A stretch of DNA of 64,000 bases from Paenibacillus sp. Soil766 (GTDB lineage Bacteria > Bacillota > Bacilli > Paenibacillales > NBRC-103111), in the NCBI RefSeq assembly GCF_001428105.1, contig NZ_LMSJ01000018.1, positions 2,501-66,500 on the forward strand. The letters run 5' to 3'. Positions 34,370 to 42,829 of this stretch are shown here, piece by piece. The position numbers were made by a program, and so were the translations under genes. The first letter of the stretch is position 1. Every line of letters starts with the position of its first letter. The notes below the pieces were generated by a model. That model saw only the letters and a list, made by a program, of their open reading frames with translations. It was not told the DNA's origin and ran no database searches.

Positions 34370-35257
34370 TTACCACGAAGATAGTGCCGTTCTTTTCCAG
34401 GTATTAGGTGCCACACAAACATAGACAAACCCGTCATCCCATGCCATCTCCCCCACTTCTCCTGGGGCAGTAGCCGAAGCCGGCGTCATAGATTTCCTGA
34501 TGCGGATACTGTCATCACTGACGTCCAGCTTGGTCTTAGCGTCCGAGTTGCCAATACCGATATTGCCGCTGCTGCGGTTAATCGATAATGGATTGTCCAG
34601 GGCTTTACCATCATCCGAATAACGGATGATCTGCAGATTGGAGCCGGCATTTCCTCCCGTTTCCTCGGAGTTATCTGCACGCATCGCCCAGCGAGGTGTC
34701 GTCACATTTCCATCGTCTGCCTTGGCCCAAGTTAGATCACGATTGACGCCACCGGTTCCAGCAACCCTTAGAATCCCGTCCATCACATTGAAATTAGAGG
34801 AATGCGTGCGAATTTCAGCCACATCCTGGTCGAATGGAATTTCCAGACGCGTGAACAGTTCATTTGGGTTTTTGCCGTCAGGTGCCATCGTTGTTTCGAA
34901 CGACATATGGTTATGGTCGTGCTGCTCTGGGTTATTCGCTTTGGCATGCGCGACGATAGCCGCCTTATCCTTCCCTTTCTCGTCTAGCCAAGAGATGGCC
35001 GGCTTCGCTCGATCTTTCGTCCACTGCAGCCGGATGAGATCCGACAAGTGGCCTTCTGAAGAGATCCACTGCTTATCGGTAGAGAGATGAATCCGATCAT
35101 TATGAGGGACCTCAAGGCCTCCCCCCGGTAAAGACGATTCCTGAAAGGTGCCGGCCGTTGCGGCCGTCTCATGGCCGCCTGTGTAAGCGAAGGCCATTCC
35201 TGAGACACCCAGCGCCGCACCAGCCAACAGAGAGATCACTAAACCAATTTTTTTCAT
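34370..35257 (-). CDS. Exported protein with tail-fibre-like C-terminal motif
   Basis: 295 residues with a signal peptide (MKKIGLVISLLAGAALG...AFA). The middle is unique (HNHMSFETTMAPDG and similar). The C-terminal part reads SGNIGIGNSDAKTKLDVSDD, a repeat found in phage tail fibres and in surface proteins with trimeric beta-structure, and ends in FVYVCVAPNTWKRTALSSW. No enzyme motif. Its ATG overlaps the stop of the stalk-domain protein upstream (35254-35257), so the two are coupled and may work together at the cell surface. Family not recognised. Confidence 0.65.
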   Translation of the reverse strand: MKKIGLVISLLAGAALGVSGMAFAYTGGHETAATAGTFQESSLPGGGLEVPHNDRIHLSTDKQWISSEGHLSDLIRLQWTKDRAKPAISWLDEKGKDKAAIVAHAKANNPEQHDHNHMSFETTMAPDGKNPNELFTRLEIPFDQDVAEIRTHSSNFNVMDGILRVAGTGGVNRDLTWAKADDGNVTTPRWAMRADNSEETGGNAGSNLQIIRYSDDGKALDNPLSINRSSGNIGIGNSDAKTKLDVSDDSIRIRKSMTPASATAPGEVGEMAWDDGFVYVCVAPNTWKRTALSSW

Positions 35258-36546
35258 CTTGCATCCTCCTCCTTTTTGTTCATCGAATACGTCGGGCGAT
35301 TAGCGTTCAATAGTTCGATCCATCTCACGTAATCATGGACAGCGATGCCGATATAGCTCGGATAAAGGGAGAGGCTTTCCTTGACCTGTTTCAATTCCGA
35401 CTCCATAAGCGAAGAATTCGACGTATAGAAGGTCGTATAATCGGCTTCCTTGCTGGGCAACGTATCCACGGCAATGACCGCCTGTTTCTTCAGCGTTGCT
35501 GCCTCTAAAATGATGGATTTGGCTCTGGCAATGATGCCGTTGCTTCCAAGTGCCTTATTCCGATAAGCCATAATGACGACACTATCCGCCTTCTCTAGCA
35601 GCCAAGCGCTAAAGGAGTAGTTAGATCCGGGAACCTTACTGCTGTTGATCCAAAAAGGAATATCGAAAGCCATCGTCATACTGCGATCCGAGCTTTCCAC
35701 TTGGGATTCAATGAGTCTGATCGTTTTCATCCACTGTTCGAGCACCCAGGTCTGATTGGTCTTCCACATATCCAAGGTGTAGGGTTCAATGTCAAAATGA
35801 AAGCCCTGGAAGCGTTCTAGAGCACCTGCCGAAGCGTTATATTGCGTAACCGCTGCAATCCATTGCTGGATATAGATATGGTTATGGTCATAGATCCAAT
35901 CCGATTGGCCAGCCAGCGCCTCAACCTTGATGCCCAGCTCATTCGCTCTGCGGATGAAATTTCGGTAAACATCCTGACTCGGATACGTTTTCTCATAGCG
36001 CAGATAAATGGACGTCAATTTTTGGTTCACCGCAAACTGGAGGACGCGATCGCTATCCATCTCAATAAGCTTGCTATCCCAGATCCAAGTGGACCTTTGC
36101 GCTTTGTCCGCCGAAGTAATCAGTACCAATTTTCGTTCTCCCACCCAATCGACATCAGCTCCGAGGCTCTCACTAACAGCTCTTAGTGGAACCATGGTTC
36201 TGTCATTTCTCAGGACAGCCGGAGCGTCTATTTCCACCTGCTTACCGTCCACCAACGCAATTTTTTGCCCTATGGTCAATAATGATGTGGCGTATTTACT
36301 ACGAAAAGTTACCTGTTCCAGGGAACCATTCCATCCCACTTCAGCACCCAATTTCTCGGCAATCTCCCTTACCGGCACCATCGTACTGCCTGTCGTCTCA
36401 TCGATGTAGGGCTGAATATCCGTAAAGACGATCTTCTCCCCATTGACCTCCACGCCAAGCCCAGTGTCCAGAGAGTACACAGGGAAAAACAAAGGAACAC
36501 TTACTACCATTTGAATAATTACCAAGCATACAATCGTCTTTCTCAT
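35254..36546 (-). CDS. Copper-amine-oxidase-type stalk domain protein with TIM-barrel-like C-terminus
   Basis: Start set at ATG 36544-36546 (MRKTIVCLVIIQMVVSV), which gives a signal peptide; a TTG farther upstream lies inside glmM. About 430 residues. Residues ~30-140 are two copies of the stalk motif (TMVPVREIAEKLGAEVGWNG and TMVPLRAVSESLGADVDWVG), common in Paenibacillus surface proteins. The C-terminal ~270 hold short motifs FHFDIEPYTLDMWK and DSVVIMAYRNKALGSNG, like a glycoside-hydrolase-type barrel with an acidic pair. Extracellular. Function unknown, possibly polysaccharide related given the neighbouring operon. Confidence 0.8.
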   Translation of the reverse strand: MRKTIVCLVIIQMVVSVPLFFPVYSLDTGLGVEVNGEKIVFTDIQPYIDETTGSTMVPVREIAEKLGAEVGWNGSLEQVTFRSKYATSLLTIGQKIALVDGKQVEIDAPAVLRNDRTMVPLRAVSESLGADVDWVGERKLVLITSADKAQRSTWIWDSKLIEMDSDRVLQFAVNQKLTSIYLRYEKTYPSQDVYRNFIRRANELGIKVEALAGQSDWIYDHNHIYIQQWIAAVTQYNASAGALERFQGFHFDIEPYTLDMWKTNQTWVLEQWMKTIRLIESQVESSDRSMTMAFDIPFWINSSKVPGSNYSFSAWLLEKADSVVIMAYRNKALGSNGIIARAKSIILEAATLKKQAVIAVDTLPSKEADYTTFYTSNSSLMESELKQVKESLSLYPSYIGIAVHDYVRWIELLNANRPTYSMNKKEEDAR

Positions 36547-36559
36547 AGGGACTAACGGT

Positions 36560-37918
36560 TTACACCATGCTATATTCAAGCTCTTCCTTGACCACCTCTA
36601 CAATGCCTTCCACATAACCGGACAACTCCCGTTCATCCGGTCCTTCTGCCATCACCCGCACTAGTGATTCCGTGCCCGAAGGCCGCACTAATACACGGCC
36701 TCTGCCGGCCATCTCACTTTCCACCTGGCGTATAACGGCATCAATGCGACGATTGCCTTCTAGCTTGTATTTATTCATCACGCGTACATTAACCACCAAC
36801 TGAGGGTATTTGACGACAGGGGATACGAGCTCGGACAAAGGCTTGCCTTCTTGAAGCATAACCTGCAACAGCTGAAGCGCTGATAGCAGACCGTCCCCAG
36901 TCGTTGAATTATCTAGCAAAATGATATGTCCAGACGACTCCCCGCCCAAGTTGTACCCGCCACTGCGCATCGTTTCCATGACATGCCGGTCTCCTACCTT
37001 GCTTTTTAACGAATTAAGACCGATGGTATGCAGCGCTTGATGAAAACCAAGGTTGCTCATGACGGTAGAAACGACAGTGTTCTGACGCAGCCGTCCCTGC
37101 TTGGCCAGATGAGCGGCAAGGATATAGAGGATGTGATCCCCATCCAGTATTTCGCCCCGCTCATCAACTGCAATCAGCCGGTCCGCATCACCGTCGAACG
37201 AAAGTCCCGCATGTGCCTGATGATCTAGCACAGCCTTACGCAGATGCTCCGGATGCGTCGAGCCGCAATCCTCATTAATATTTAAACCATCCGGTTGATG
37301 ATGCATCAGAATCGTCTCTGCACCCAACTCGGCGAACAGCTGCGGAGCTAACACGGAAGCCGCCCCGTTGGCACAATCGAGCACGATTCTACAGCCTAAC
37401 AGCGGCACCGCAGCTGTCGACTTCAAGTAGCTTAGATAGTCCTGTGCGCCCTGTAGATCATCACGCAGCGTGCCAATCCCCGCTCCCGTAGGGCGGGAAA
37501 CCCGATGCTCGTCCCCCTGCAAGCGGGTCTCGACTTCCTCTTCCCAGGCATCCGGCATTTTGAAGCCGTCTCTTGCAAAAAATTTAATACCGTTGTCCTC
37601 CACCGGATTATGAGAGGCAGAGATCATCACCCCTGCGTCCATGCCTGACTGTCGTGTGACATAAGCCACACCAGGCGTCGGTAGGACGCCTAGTCTTACG
37701 ACATCCACCCCGGCAGATAACAACCCAGCAGACAGAGCTGCTTCTAGCATGTGCCCGGAGATGCGGGTATCCCGTCCAATAGCGACGGTTGGCCGATTCC
37801 CTTCACAGCTGCGCATTAGCATATAGCCAACAATAAGCCCTAATTCATAAGCCAGCTCTGGCGTTAATTCACGGTTGGCAACCCCTCTGACGCCATCCGT
37901 ACCGAAAATAGCTCCCAT
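36560..37918 (-). CDS. glmM: Phosphoglucosamine mutase
   Basis: 452 residues with the usual four-domain phosphohexomutase fold. Active-site Ser in ISASHNPVEDNGIKFF, the metal loop FDGDADRLIAVDE, the sugar-binding GGESSGHIIL, and the C-terminal phosphate site RPSGTESLVRVMAEG. It converts glucosamine-6-P to glucosamine-1-P. Downstream of a GlmU half and GlmS, so the three supply UDP-GlcNAc precursor for the polysaccharide operon. An additional housekeeping copy elsewhere is likely. Confidence 0.95.
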   Translation of the reverse strand: MGAIFGTDGVRGVANRELTPELAYELGLIVGYMLMRSCEGNRPTVAIGRDTRISGHMLEAALSAGLLSAGVDVVRLGVLPTPGVAYVTRQSGMDAGVMISASHNPVEDNGIKFFARDGFKMPDAWEEEVETRLQGDEHRVSRPTGAGIGTLRDDLQGAQDYLSYLKSTAAVPLLGCRIVLDCANGAASVLAPQLFAELGAETILMHHQPDGLNINEDCGSTHPEHLRKAVLDHQAHAGLSFDGDADRLIAVDERGEILDGDHILYILAAHLAKQGRLRQNTVVSTVMSNLGFHQALHTIGLNSLKSKVGDRHVMETMRSGGYNLGGESSGHIILLDNSTTGDGLLSALQLLQVMLQEGKPLSELVSPVVKYPQLVVNVRVMNKYKLEGNRRIDAVIRQVESEMAGRGRVLVRPSGTESLVRVMAEGPDERELSGYVEGIVEVVKEELEYSMV

Positions 37919-37942
37919 ATCAACACTCCTCCCTATGGTTCG

Positions 37943-38704
37943 TTAGGCGAAAATTCCCATATGTTCATAAAAGGCCCGATTCGCCTCCTCCAATTGTTCT
38001 GGGGTATTAATCCCCATCACTTCTGTCGGATCCTCAAGGATTATGGCCTCGAATCGCTTCTCGCCATCGGAAATACCCCTCTGCCGCATCACCTTCACGA
38101 TATCGGTCAAGTAGTACTCCCCCTGTGCATTCGCATTGGTAATGCTAGGGAGCGCTTGAAACAAGCTTTCATTATCGAAACAGAAAATTCCCGTGTTAAT
38201 TTCGTTAATCGCTTTCTGCTCAGGCGTTGCGTCTTTCTCTTCAATGATATCGACAACTTCGCCGCTTGCAGCATCTCGGATAATTCTACCGTAGCCCGTT
38301 GGGTCCTGAACGATCGCAGTCAACACCACACCGGCACTAGCGCTAACACGCTGGGCCGCCAACAGCCGCTCAATGGTCGATTGCCGGATCAGCGGCGTAT
38401 CGCCCGTCAGCACCAAGGTCGAGCCGCTGCGGTTATGGAGCAGCTGCTCCGCCTGAAGAACGGCATGTGCCGTTCCTAACTGATTCTCCTGCTGGGCGTA
38501 GGTAACCCGCGTTCCCAAGCACTTCTTCACCAGCTCTCCCCGATGGCCGATCACGGCCACAATTCGGGTGATCGGCATCGCTTCCAGCTTGTCCACCAAA
38601 CGGCCGATCATCGGTATGCCGCCGACAGGATGAAGCACTTTGGGCAGCTCCGACTTCATCCGTGTGCCTTTCCCTGCTCCTAACAGAATAGCGAATGCTT
38701 CCAT
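37943..38704 (-). CDS. GlmU-type UDP-GlcNAc pyrophosphorylase, uridylyltransferase half only
   Basis: 253 residues, a single nucleotidyltransferase domain. GAGKGTRMKSELPKVLHPVGG binds UTP, then GTAHAVLQAEQLL, ATGYGRI-like DPTGYGRIIRD and NEINTGIFCFD follow. Bifunctional GlmU is ~455 residues with a left-handed beta-helix acetyltransferase; here the protein ends after the first domain (EHMGIFA) with a proper stop. So it can make UDP-GlcNAc only from pre-acetylated GlcNAc-1-P. The acetyl step must come from another enzyme, probably a full-length GlmU elsewhere. Confidence 0.85.
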   Translation of the reverse strand: MEAFAILLGAGKGTRMKSELPKVLHPVGGIPMIGRLVDKLEAMPITRIVAVIGHRGELVKKCLGTRVTYAQQENQLGTAHAVLQAEQLLHNRSGSTLVLTGDTPLIRQSTIERLLAAQRVSASAGVVLTAIVQDPTGYGRIIRDAASGEVVDIIEEKDATPEQKAINEINTGIFCFDNESLFQALPSITNANAQGEYYLTDIVKVMRQRGISDGEKRFEAIILEDPTEVMGINTPEQLEEANRAFYEHMGIFA

Positions 38705-38732
38705 GTAAGTGATTCAGCTCCCTTCCGGTTGG

Positions 38733-40562
38733 TTATTCTACCGTCACGCTTTTGGCTAAGTTGCGCGGTTTATCAATATCGTTATCTAGCGCCAGGGAGG
38801 CGTAATAGGAAATTAACTGCAGCGGTACGACGGCCAATATCGGCGCCAAGAGCTGATGGGACGGCGGGATGAAGCAGATCTCATCGACCGCGTTGAGCAG
38901 CCCCACATTGCCTTCCACCGTAATTCCCATGACATGTGCTCCGCGTGCCTTGACTTCTTTAATATTGCTCACTGTTTTCTCGTACAGATCCATCTGTGTA
39001 GCCAGCGCAATCACCGGCGTATCCTTCTCGATCAACGCCAATGTGCCATGCTTGAGCTCTCCGGCTGCATAAGCCTCCGAGTGGATGTAAGAAATTTCTT
39101 TCAGTTTGAGAGAACCTTCCAGCGCAACGGCGTAGTCCAAGCCTCTTCCGATAAAGAATAGACTCTCGGCATCCTTGATCGATTCTGCATACAGCTTCAC
39201 TTCGTTCGCGTTTTCCAGCACCTTCTCCACCTGAACGGGAAGTGACTTCAAGCCTTTGACCAGCTCCGCATGAAGCTCGGTAGACAGCGTCTGTCTTTCC
39301 TGGGCCAAGTAAATGCTGAACAAATAGAAGGCAAGCAGCTGAGCTGTATACGCTTTGGTCGATGCTACTGCAATTTCCGGGCCGGCCTTCGTTGCGATGA
39401 CATAGTCCGCATCTCGCGCAACTGAACTGGTTGGCACATTGGTAATGGCCAATACTTTGGCGCCTTGTCTTCTGCTCTCCTGCAGGGCAGCAAGCGTATC
39501 CGCCGTTTCCCCAGATTGGCTCACGACGATGACGAGCGTTCGGTCCGTGATGATTGGGTCCCGATATCGGAATTCCGATGCAATATCGCACTGCACGGGG
39601 ATCCGCGTTAGCTTCTCAATAACCGTGCTGCCGACAAGGCCAGCATGATAGGCGGTGCCGCAAGCCACGATAAAGATTTTATCCACCTGTTGAAATGCTC
39701 CTGCTGCGTGCGCTAATTCCGGAAAACTCACTTCGTCCTGATCATTGATGCGCCCGAGCATTGTATTACGAAGCGTTAACGGCTGTTCGTGAATTTCCTT
39801 CAGCATGAAATGCTCAAACTGCCCCTTCTCCACCTGATCCGCGCTCCAATCGATGTGCAACAGCTTACACTCCGCCGGCAGCCCTGTCTCAATCTTCGTG
39901 ATCGAGATACCCTCATGTGTAAGGATGGCCATATCGCCATCCTCTAGAATATAAACCTCACGCGTATGCTCAATAAGCGCAGAGATGTCCGAAGCCATGA
40001 AGTATTCTCCCTGACCCGCACCAATAACTAGCGGACTCGATTGTCTGACTGCGACAAGCTTATCCGGCTCATACTCGGTCATGACACCAAGGGAATAAGC
40101 CCCTTGCAGTCTCTGAATGACCGCAAGCATAGCGGTGTAAATGTCGCCTTCGTAATGCTCGGCAAGCAAGTGAGCAATCACCTCGGTGTCGGTCTCGGAA
40201 GTAAAGATGACACCTTTATCCTCCATCTCTTGCTTGAGCTCCATATAGTTTTCCACGATGCCGTTATGCACGACCGTGAACTTACCCGACATATCCGTAT
40301 GGGGATGGGAGTTGACATCCGACGGACGGCCGTGCGTAGCCCAGCGCGTATGCCCGATCCCAATCGATCCTTTCAACGGCTGCTTATCCAGCTGATCCGA
40401 TAAATTGGCCAGACGTCCTTCCGCCTTGCTAACCTTGAGCCGATCTTGCACTAGGACCGCGATCCCCGCAGAATCATACCCTCTATACTCCAGCTTGCTT
40501 AATCCGTTCAACAGAATCGGCTGTACATCTCGCTTTCCAATATATCCCACAATGCCACACAT
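38733..40562 (-). CDS. glmS: Glutamine-fructose-6-phosphate aminotransferase
   Basis: 609 residues. N-terminal glutaminase with nucleophile Cys2 (MCGIVGYIGKRDV) and HTRWATHG. Two SIS sugar-isomerase domains follow (CGTAYHAGLVGSTVIEKL, SQSGETADTL, and RGLDYAVALEGSLKLKEISY). The C-terminus ends LAKSVTVE as in the family. It makes glucosamine-6-P. No glmS ribozyme fits in the 32-nt gap upstream, so this copy is controlled with its operon and not by GlcN6P feedback. Confidence 0.95.
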   Translation of the reverse strand: MCGIVGYIGKRDVQPILLNGLSKLEYRGYDSAGIAVLVQDRLKVSKAEGRLANLSDQLDKQPLKGSIGIGHTRWATHGRPSDVNSHPHTDMSGKFTVVHNGIVENYMELKQEMEDKGVIFTSETDTEVIAHLLAEHYEGDIYTAMLAVIQRLQGAYSLGVMTEYEPDKLVAVRQSSPLVIGAGQGEYFMASDISALIEHTREVYILEDGDMAILTHEGISITKIETGLPAECKLLHIDWSADQVEKGQFEHFMLKEIHEQPLTLRNTMLGRINDQDEVSFPELAHAAGAFQQVDKIFIVACGTAYHAGLVGSTVIEKLTRIPVQCDIASEFRYRDPIITDRTLVIVVSQSGETADTLAALQESRRQGAKVLAITNVPTSSVARDADYVIATKAGPEIAVASTKAYTAQLLAFYLFSIYLAQERQTLSTELHAELVKGLKSLPVQVEKVLENANEVKLYAESIKDAESLFFIGRGLDYAVALEGSLKLKEISYIHSEAYAAGELKHGTLALIEKDTPVIALATQMDLYEKTVSNIKEVKARGAHVMGITVEGNVGLLNAVDEICFIPPSHQLLAPILAVVPLQLISYYASLALDNDIDKPRNLAKSVTVE

Positions 40563-40594
40563 CGTTGTTTACTCCTCTCTCTTCTATGCTAAGT

Positions 40595-41950
40595 CTAAAC
40601 GCCAACAGCGAGCCTTACTTCTTGCTGACGAATACCTGTTCCCAATTTATAAATATTGTCCCTTTGAATGTCTACAAACGCATTACGTGTATCAATGATA
40701 GGCACGTCAAGCTCCGCTAGTTCACGGTTATTGAAGATGCGGTGGTTCGTGATCAGTACCATGCAGTCATATTCAGCAAAAGTTGACAGATCATAGTTCA
40801 CAGAGTGTACCGTATCCCCTTCTTTATCAAGGAAGGAAACGGCATGCGGATCGTAATATTCCACTTGAGCTCCGCTCTCCCGAAGAAGCTCGTACAACTC
40901 CAATCCCGGCGATTCACGGAGATCATCCACATCCGGCTTATACGCCATACCTAGAATAAGAATCTTCGAATTGCGGATGGATTTGGCATACATATTGAGA
41001 ACCTGCGAAGCTTTATACCGAACATATTCCGGCATATTATCATTGATGGATTGCGCCAGCTCGATAAATTTACTATAAAAACGGAATTCTTTGGCTTTCC
41101 ACGATAAGTACATCGGATCCAGCGGGATACAGTGACCGCCGATGCCAGGTCCCGGATGGAACGGCATGAAACCAAAAGGCTTCGTCGACGCCGCTTTAAT
41201 GACCTCCCAGACGTCAATGTCCATTTTGTCGCACATCATGGCCATTTCGTTAATGAACGCAATGTTAATACTGCGAAACGTATTCTCCAGCAGCTTGGAC
41301 ATCTCTGCTACTTTTGGCGAGGAGACTGGTACGACATCTTTCACGACATGGCCATATAGGGTGACACCGAGGTCGATGCACGCTTCCGTCGTACCGCCGA
41401 TCACCTTAGGCGTATTATAGGTGTTGAATTTGGGATTACCTGGATCGACCCGCTCCGGCGAGAAGCAGAGGAAGAAATCCTTGCCTACCTTGAGTCCTTG
41501 CGCTTCCAGCTCGAACTGGATAAGCTCCTCCGTCGTTCCCGGATAGGTGGTGCTCTCCAGGATGATCAAAGCTCCGCGCTTGAGATTTTTCTTAATTTCC
41601 CGGACAACACTCTGAATATAAGAGGTATCCGGATCTTGGTTTTCACTAAGTGGCGTCGGTACACAGATGGAGATCGCATCTAGTCTTTGAACCGTATGGT
41701 AGTCATCGGTCGGAATAAAGCGGCCGGACTCGATCGCTTTCGCCACCTCTTCGTTCGGAACGTCTTGAATATACGATTGTCCGTTTTGAAGGGACTCTAC
41801 CTTCCGGAAATCGAGATCGATACCGTATACCGTAAACCCGCCCTTTGCCATCTCCATGCAGAGAGGCAGTCCTACATAGCCGAGGCCGATGACCCCGATT
41901 TCTGCTGTTTTTGCCTGAAATTTATATTTTAATTGGTTATATGCGTTCAT
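40595..41950 (-). CDS. UDP-N-acetylhexosamine/UDP-glucose 6-dehydrogenase
   Basis: 451 residues, a nucleotide-sugar dehydrogenase. NAD-binding GVIGLGYVGLPLCMEMAKGG, central domain with STTYPGTTEE, catalytic Cys in GPGIGGHCIPLDPMYL, and a C-terminal UDP-binding domain with GMAYKPDVDDLRESPGLE. Sequence features (GIGGHCIPLDP) fit the WecC/WbpA branch that oxidises UDP-GlcNAc or UDP-ManNAc rather than UDP-glucose. With GlmS/GlmM/GlmU' upstream in the pathway, the product is probably a UDP-amino sugar uronate for polysaccharide synthesis. Confidence 0.88.
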   Translation of the reverse strand: MNAYNQLKYKFQAKTAEIGVIGLGYVGLPLCMEMAKGGFTVYGIDLDFRKVESLQNGQSYIQDVPNEEVAKAIESGRFIPTDDYHTVQRLDAISICVPTPLSENQDPDTSYIQSVVREIKKNLKRGALIILESTTYPGTTEELIQFELEAQGLKVGKDFFLCFSPERVDPGNPKFNTYNTPKVIGGTTEACIDLGVTLYGHVVKDVVPVSSPKVAEMSKLLENTFRSINIAFINEMAMMCDKMDIDVWEVIKAASTKPFGFMPFHPGPGIGGHCIPLDPMYLSWKAKEFRFYSKFIELAQSINDNMPEYVRYKASQVLNMYAKSIRNSKILILGMAYKPDVDDLRESPGLELYELLRESGAQVEYYDPHAVSFLDKEGDTVHSVNYDLSTFAEYDCMVLITNHRIFNNRELAELDVPIIDTRNAFVDIQRDNIYKLGTGIRQQEVRLAVGV

Positions 41951-41981
41951 GATGATTCTCCCTCCTATGTTTCCAAGTTTA

Positions 41982-42806
41982 TTAGCCGAGACGTGGTATT
42001 AGCTTCTTAATTCGCCACTCCAACTCCGAAATGGAGAAGGGCTTCGTCACATAATCGGATGCACCCAATTCGAAGGCACGGTCCATACTTTTGGGCAGCT
42101 GCTTATCCGTTAGAACGATAACTTGTCCTTCGCCGGCATAATTCCTCTGAATCTTGTCAATTAACTGGTACCCATCAAGAATCGGCAGGTTCAGCTCCGT
42201 GATCACCAAGTCTGGCATTGTTTTCTCAAATTTCTCGAACGCTTCACTGCCGTCCTTAGCCTCTTCTACCTTGTAACCGTTGATCTCTAACCGCAGCTTG
42301 ACGAACTCTCTGCTCACTTCGTCCGGATCGGCGATGAGAATCGAAGTAATTCCTTGCTGAACCCCATGATTCATGAAAAGGTGAATATCTCTGCTCTCCC
42401 CTTTTCCTTGGAGTGTTGTATGAAGCATCTGTGACATCGATTGTTCCGTCAACTCTCCGCTCTCGGGGAAACTGGCGACGACCATCTGACCTTCGAGCAC
42501 TGCTTGTTGTTCGAGGAACTCTTTGAGCACGAGCGATGCATAGTGGGTGTTAATCAGTTTTTGCCCAGAAAGAACGATTCCAAGAAGGCCGCTCCCATCC
42601 AAGTAGAAGCATTGAAGGGGTATCTCGGGCTCAAAGCCACTCACATAGGACTGCATCTGTTCCAGTACCTTCTGGCCCACCACTGCACATGGCGCAAGGA
42701 TCATCCCGTATGGAGCACCTTTTTCATAGGAAGCCTGAACTTTCTCTGCTACTTGTAAAATTGCTTCTTGAATCGGATCATGCACTAATACCGCCATCTT
42801 CTCCAC
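41982..42806 (-). CDS. Response-regulator-like protein: degenerate GGDEF-like N-domain and pseudo-receiver
   Basis: 274 residues. The C-terminal ~155-270 is a receiver fold (ILIADPDEVSREFVKLRLEINGYKVEEA, KPFSISELEWRIKK). The phospho-acceptor Asp is replaced by Glu204 (VITELNLP), and the acidic pair is ADPD. The Thr and Lys positions are kept. Glu can mimic a phosphorylated state, so it may be constitutively active or phosphorylation-independent. The N-terminal ~145 (VGQKVLEQMQSYVSG, CFYLDGSGLLGIVLSGQ) resembles a GGDEF domain that has lost its GGDEF motif; that is a tentative reading. Located in the polysaccharide operon next to the GT2 gene, so it may regulate that synthase. Confidence 0.75.
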   Translation of the reverse strand: MEKMAVLVHDPIQEAILQVAEKVQASYEKGAPYGMILAPCAVVGQKVLEQMQSYVSGFEPEIPLQCFYLDGSGLLGIVLSGQKLINTHYASLVLKEFLEQQAVLEGQMVVASFPESGELTEQSMSQMLHTTLQGKGESRDIHLFMNHGVQQGITSILIADPDEVSREFVKLRLEINGYKVEEAKDGSEAFEKFEKTMPDLVITELNLPILDGYQLIDKIQRNYAGEGQVIVLTDKQLPKSMDRAFELGASDYVTKPFSISELEWRIKKLIPRLG

Positions 42807-42829
42807 TCCTCTTGTCTTTGTTTAGTATT

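Noticed and set aside
38959..39591. 210-codon frame inside glmS on the same strand
   Set aside because: It lies fully within glmS in another frame, with Arg/Cys-rich shadow composition.
40563..40594. glmS ribozyme expected before glmS
   Set aside because: Only 32 nt separate glmS from the upstream gene, far too little for the ribozyme, and no matching sequence is seen.
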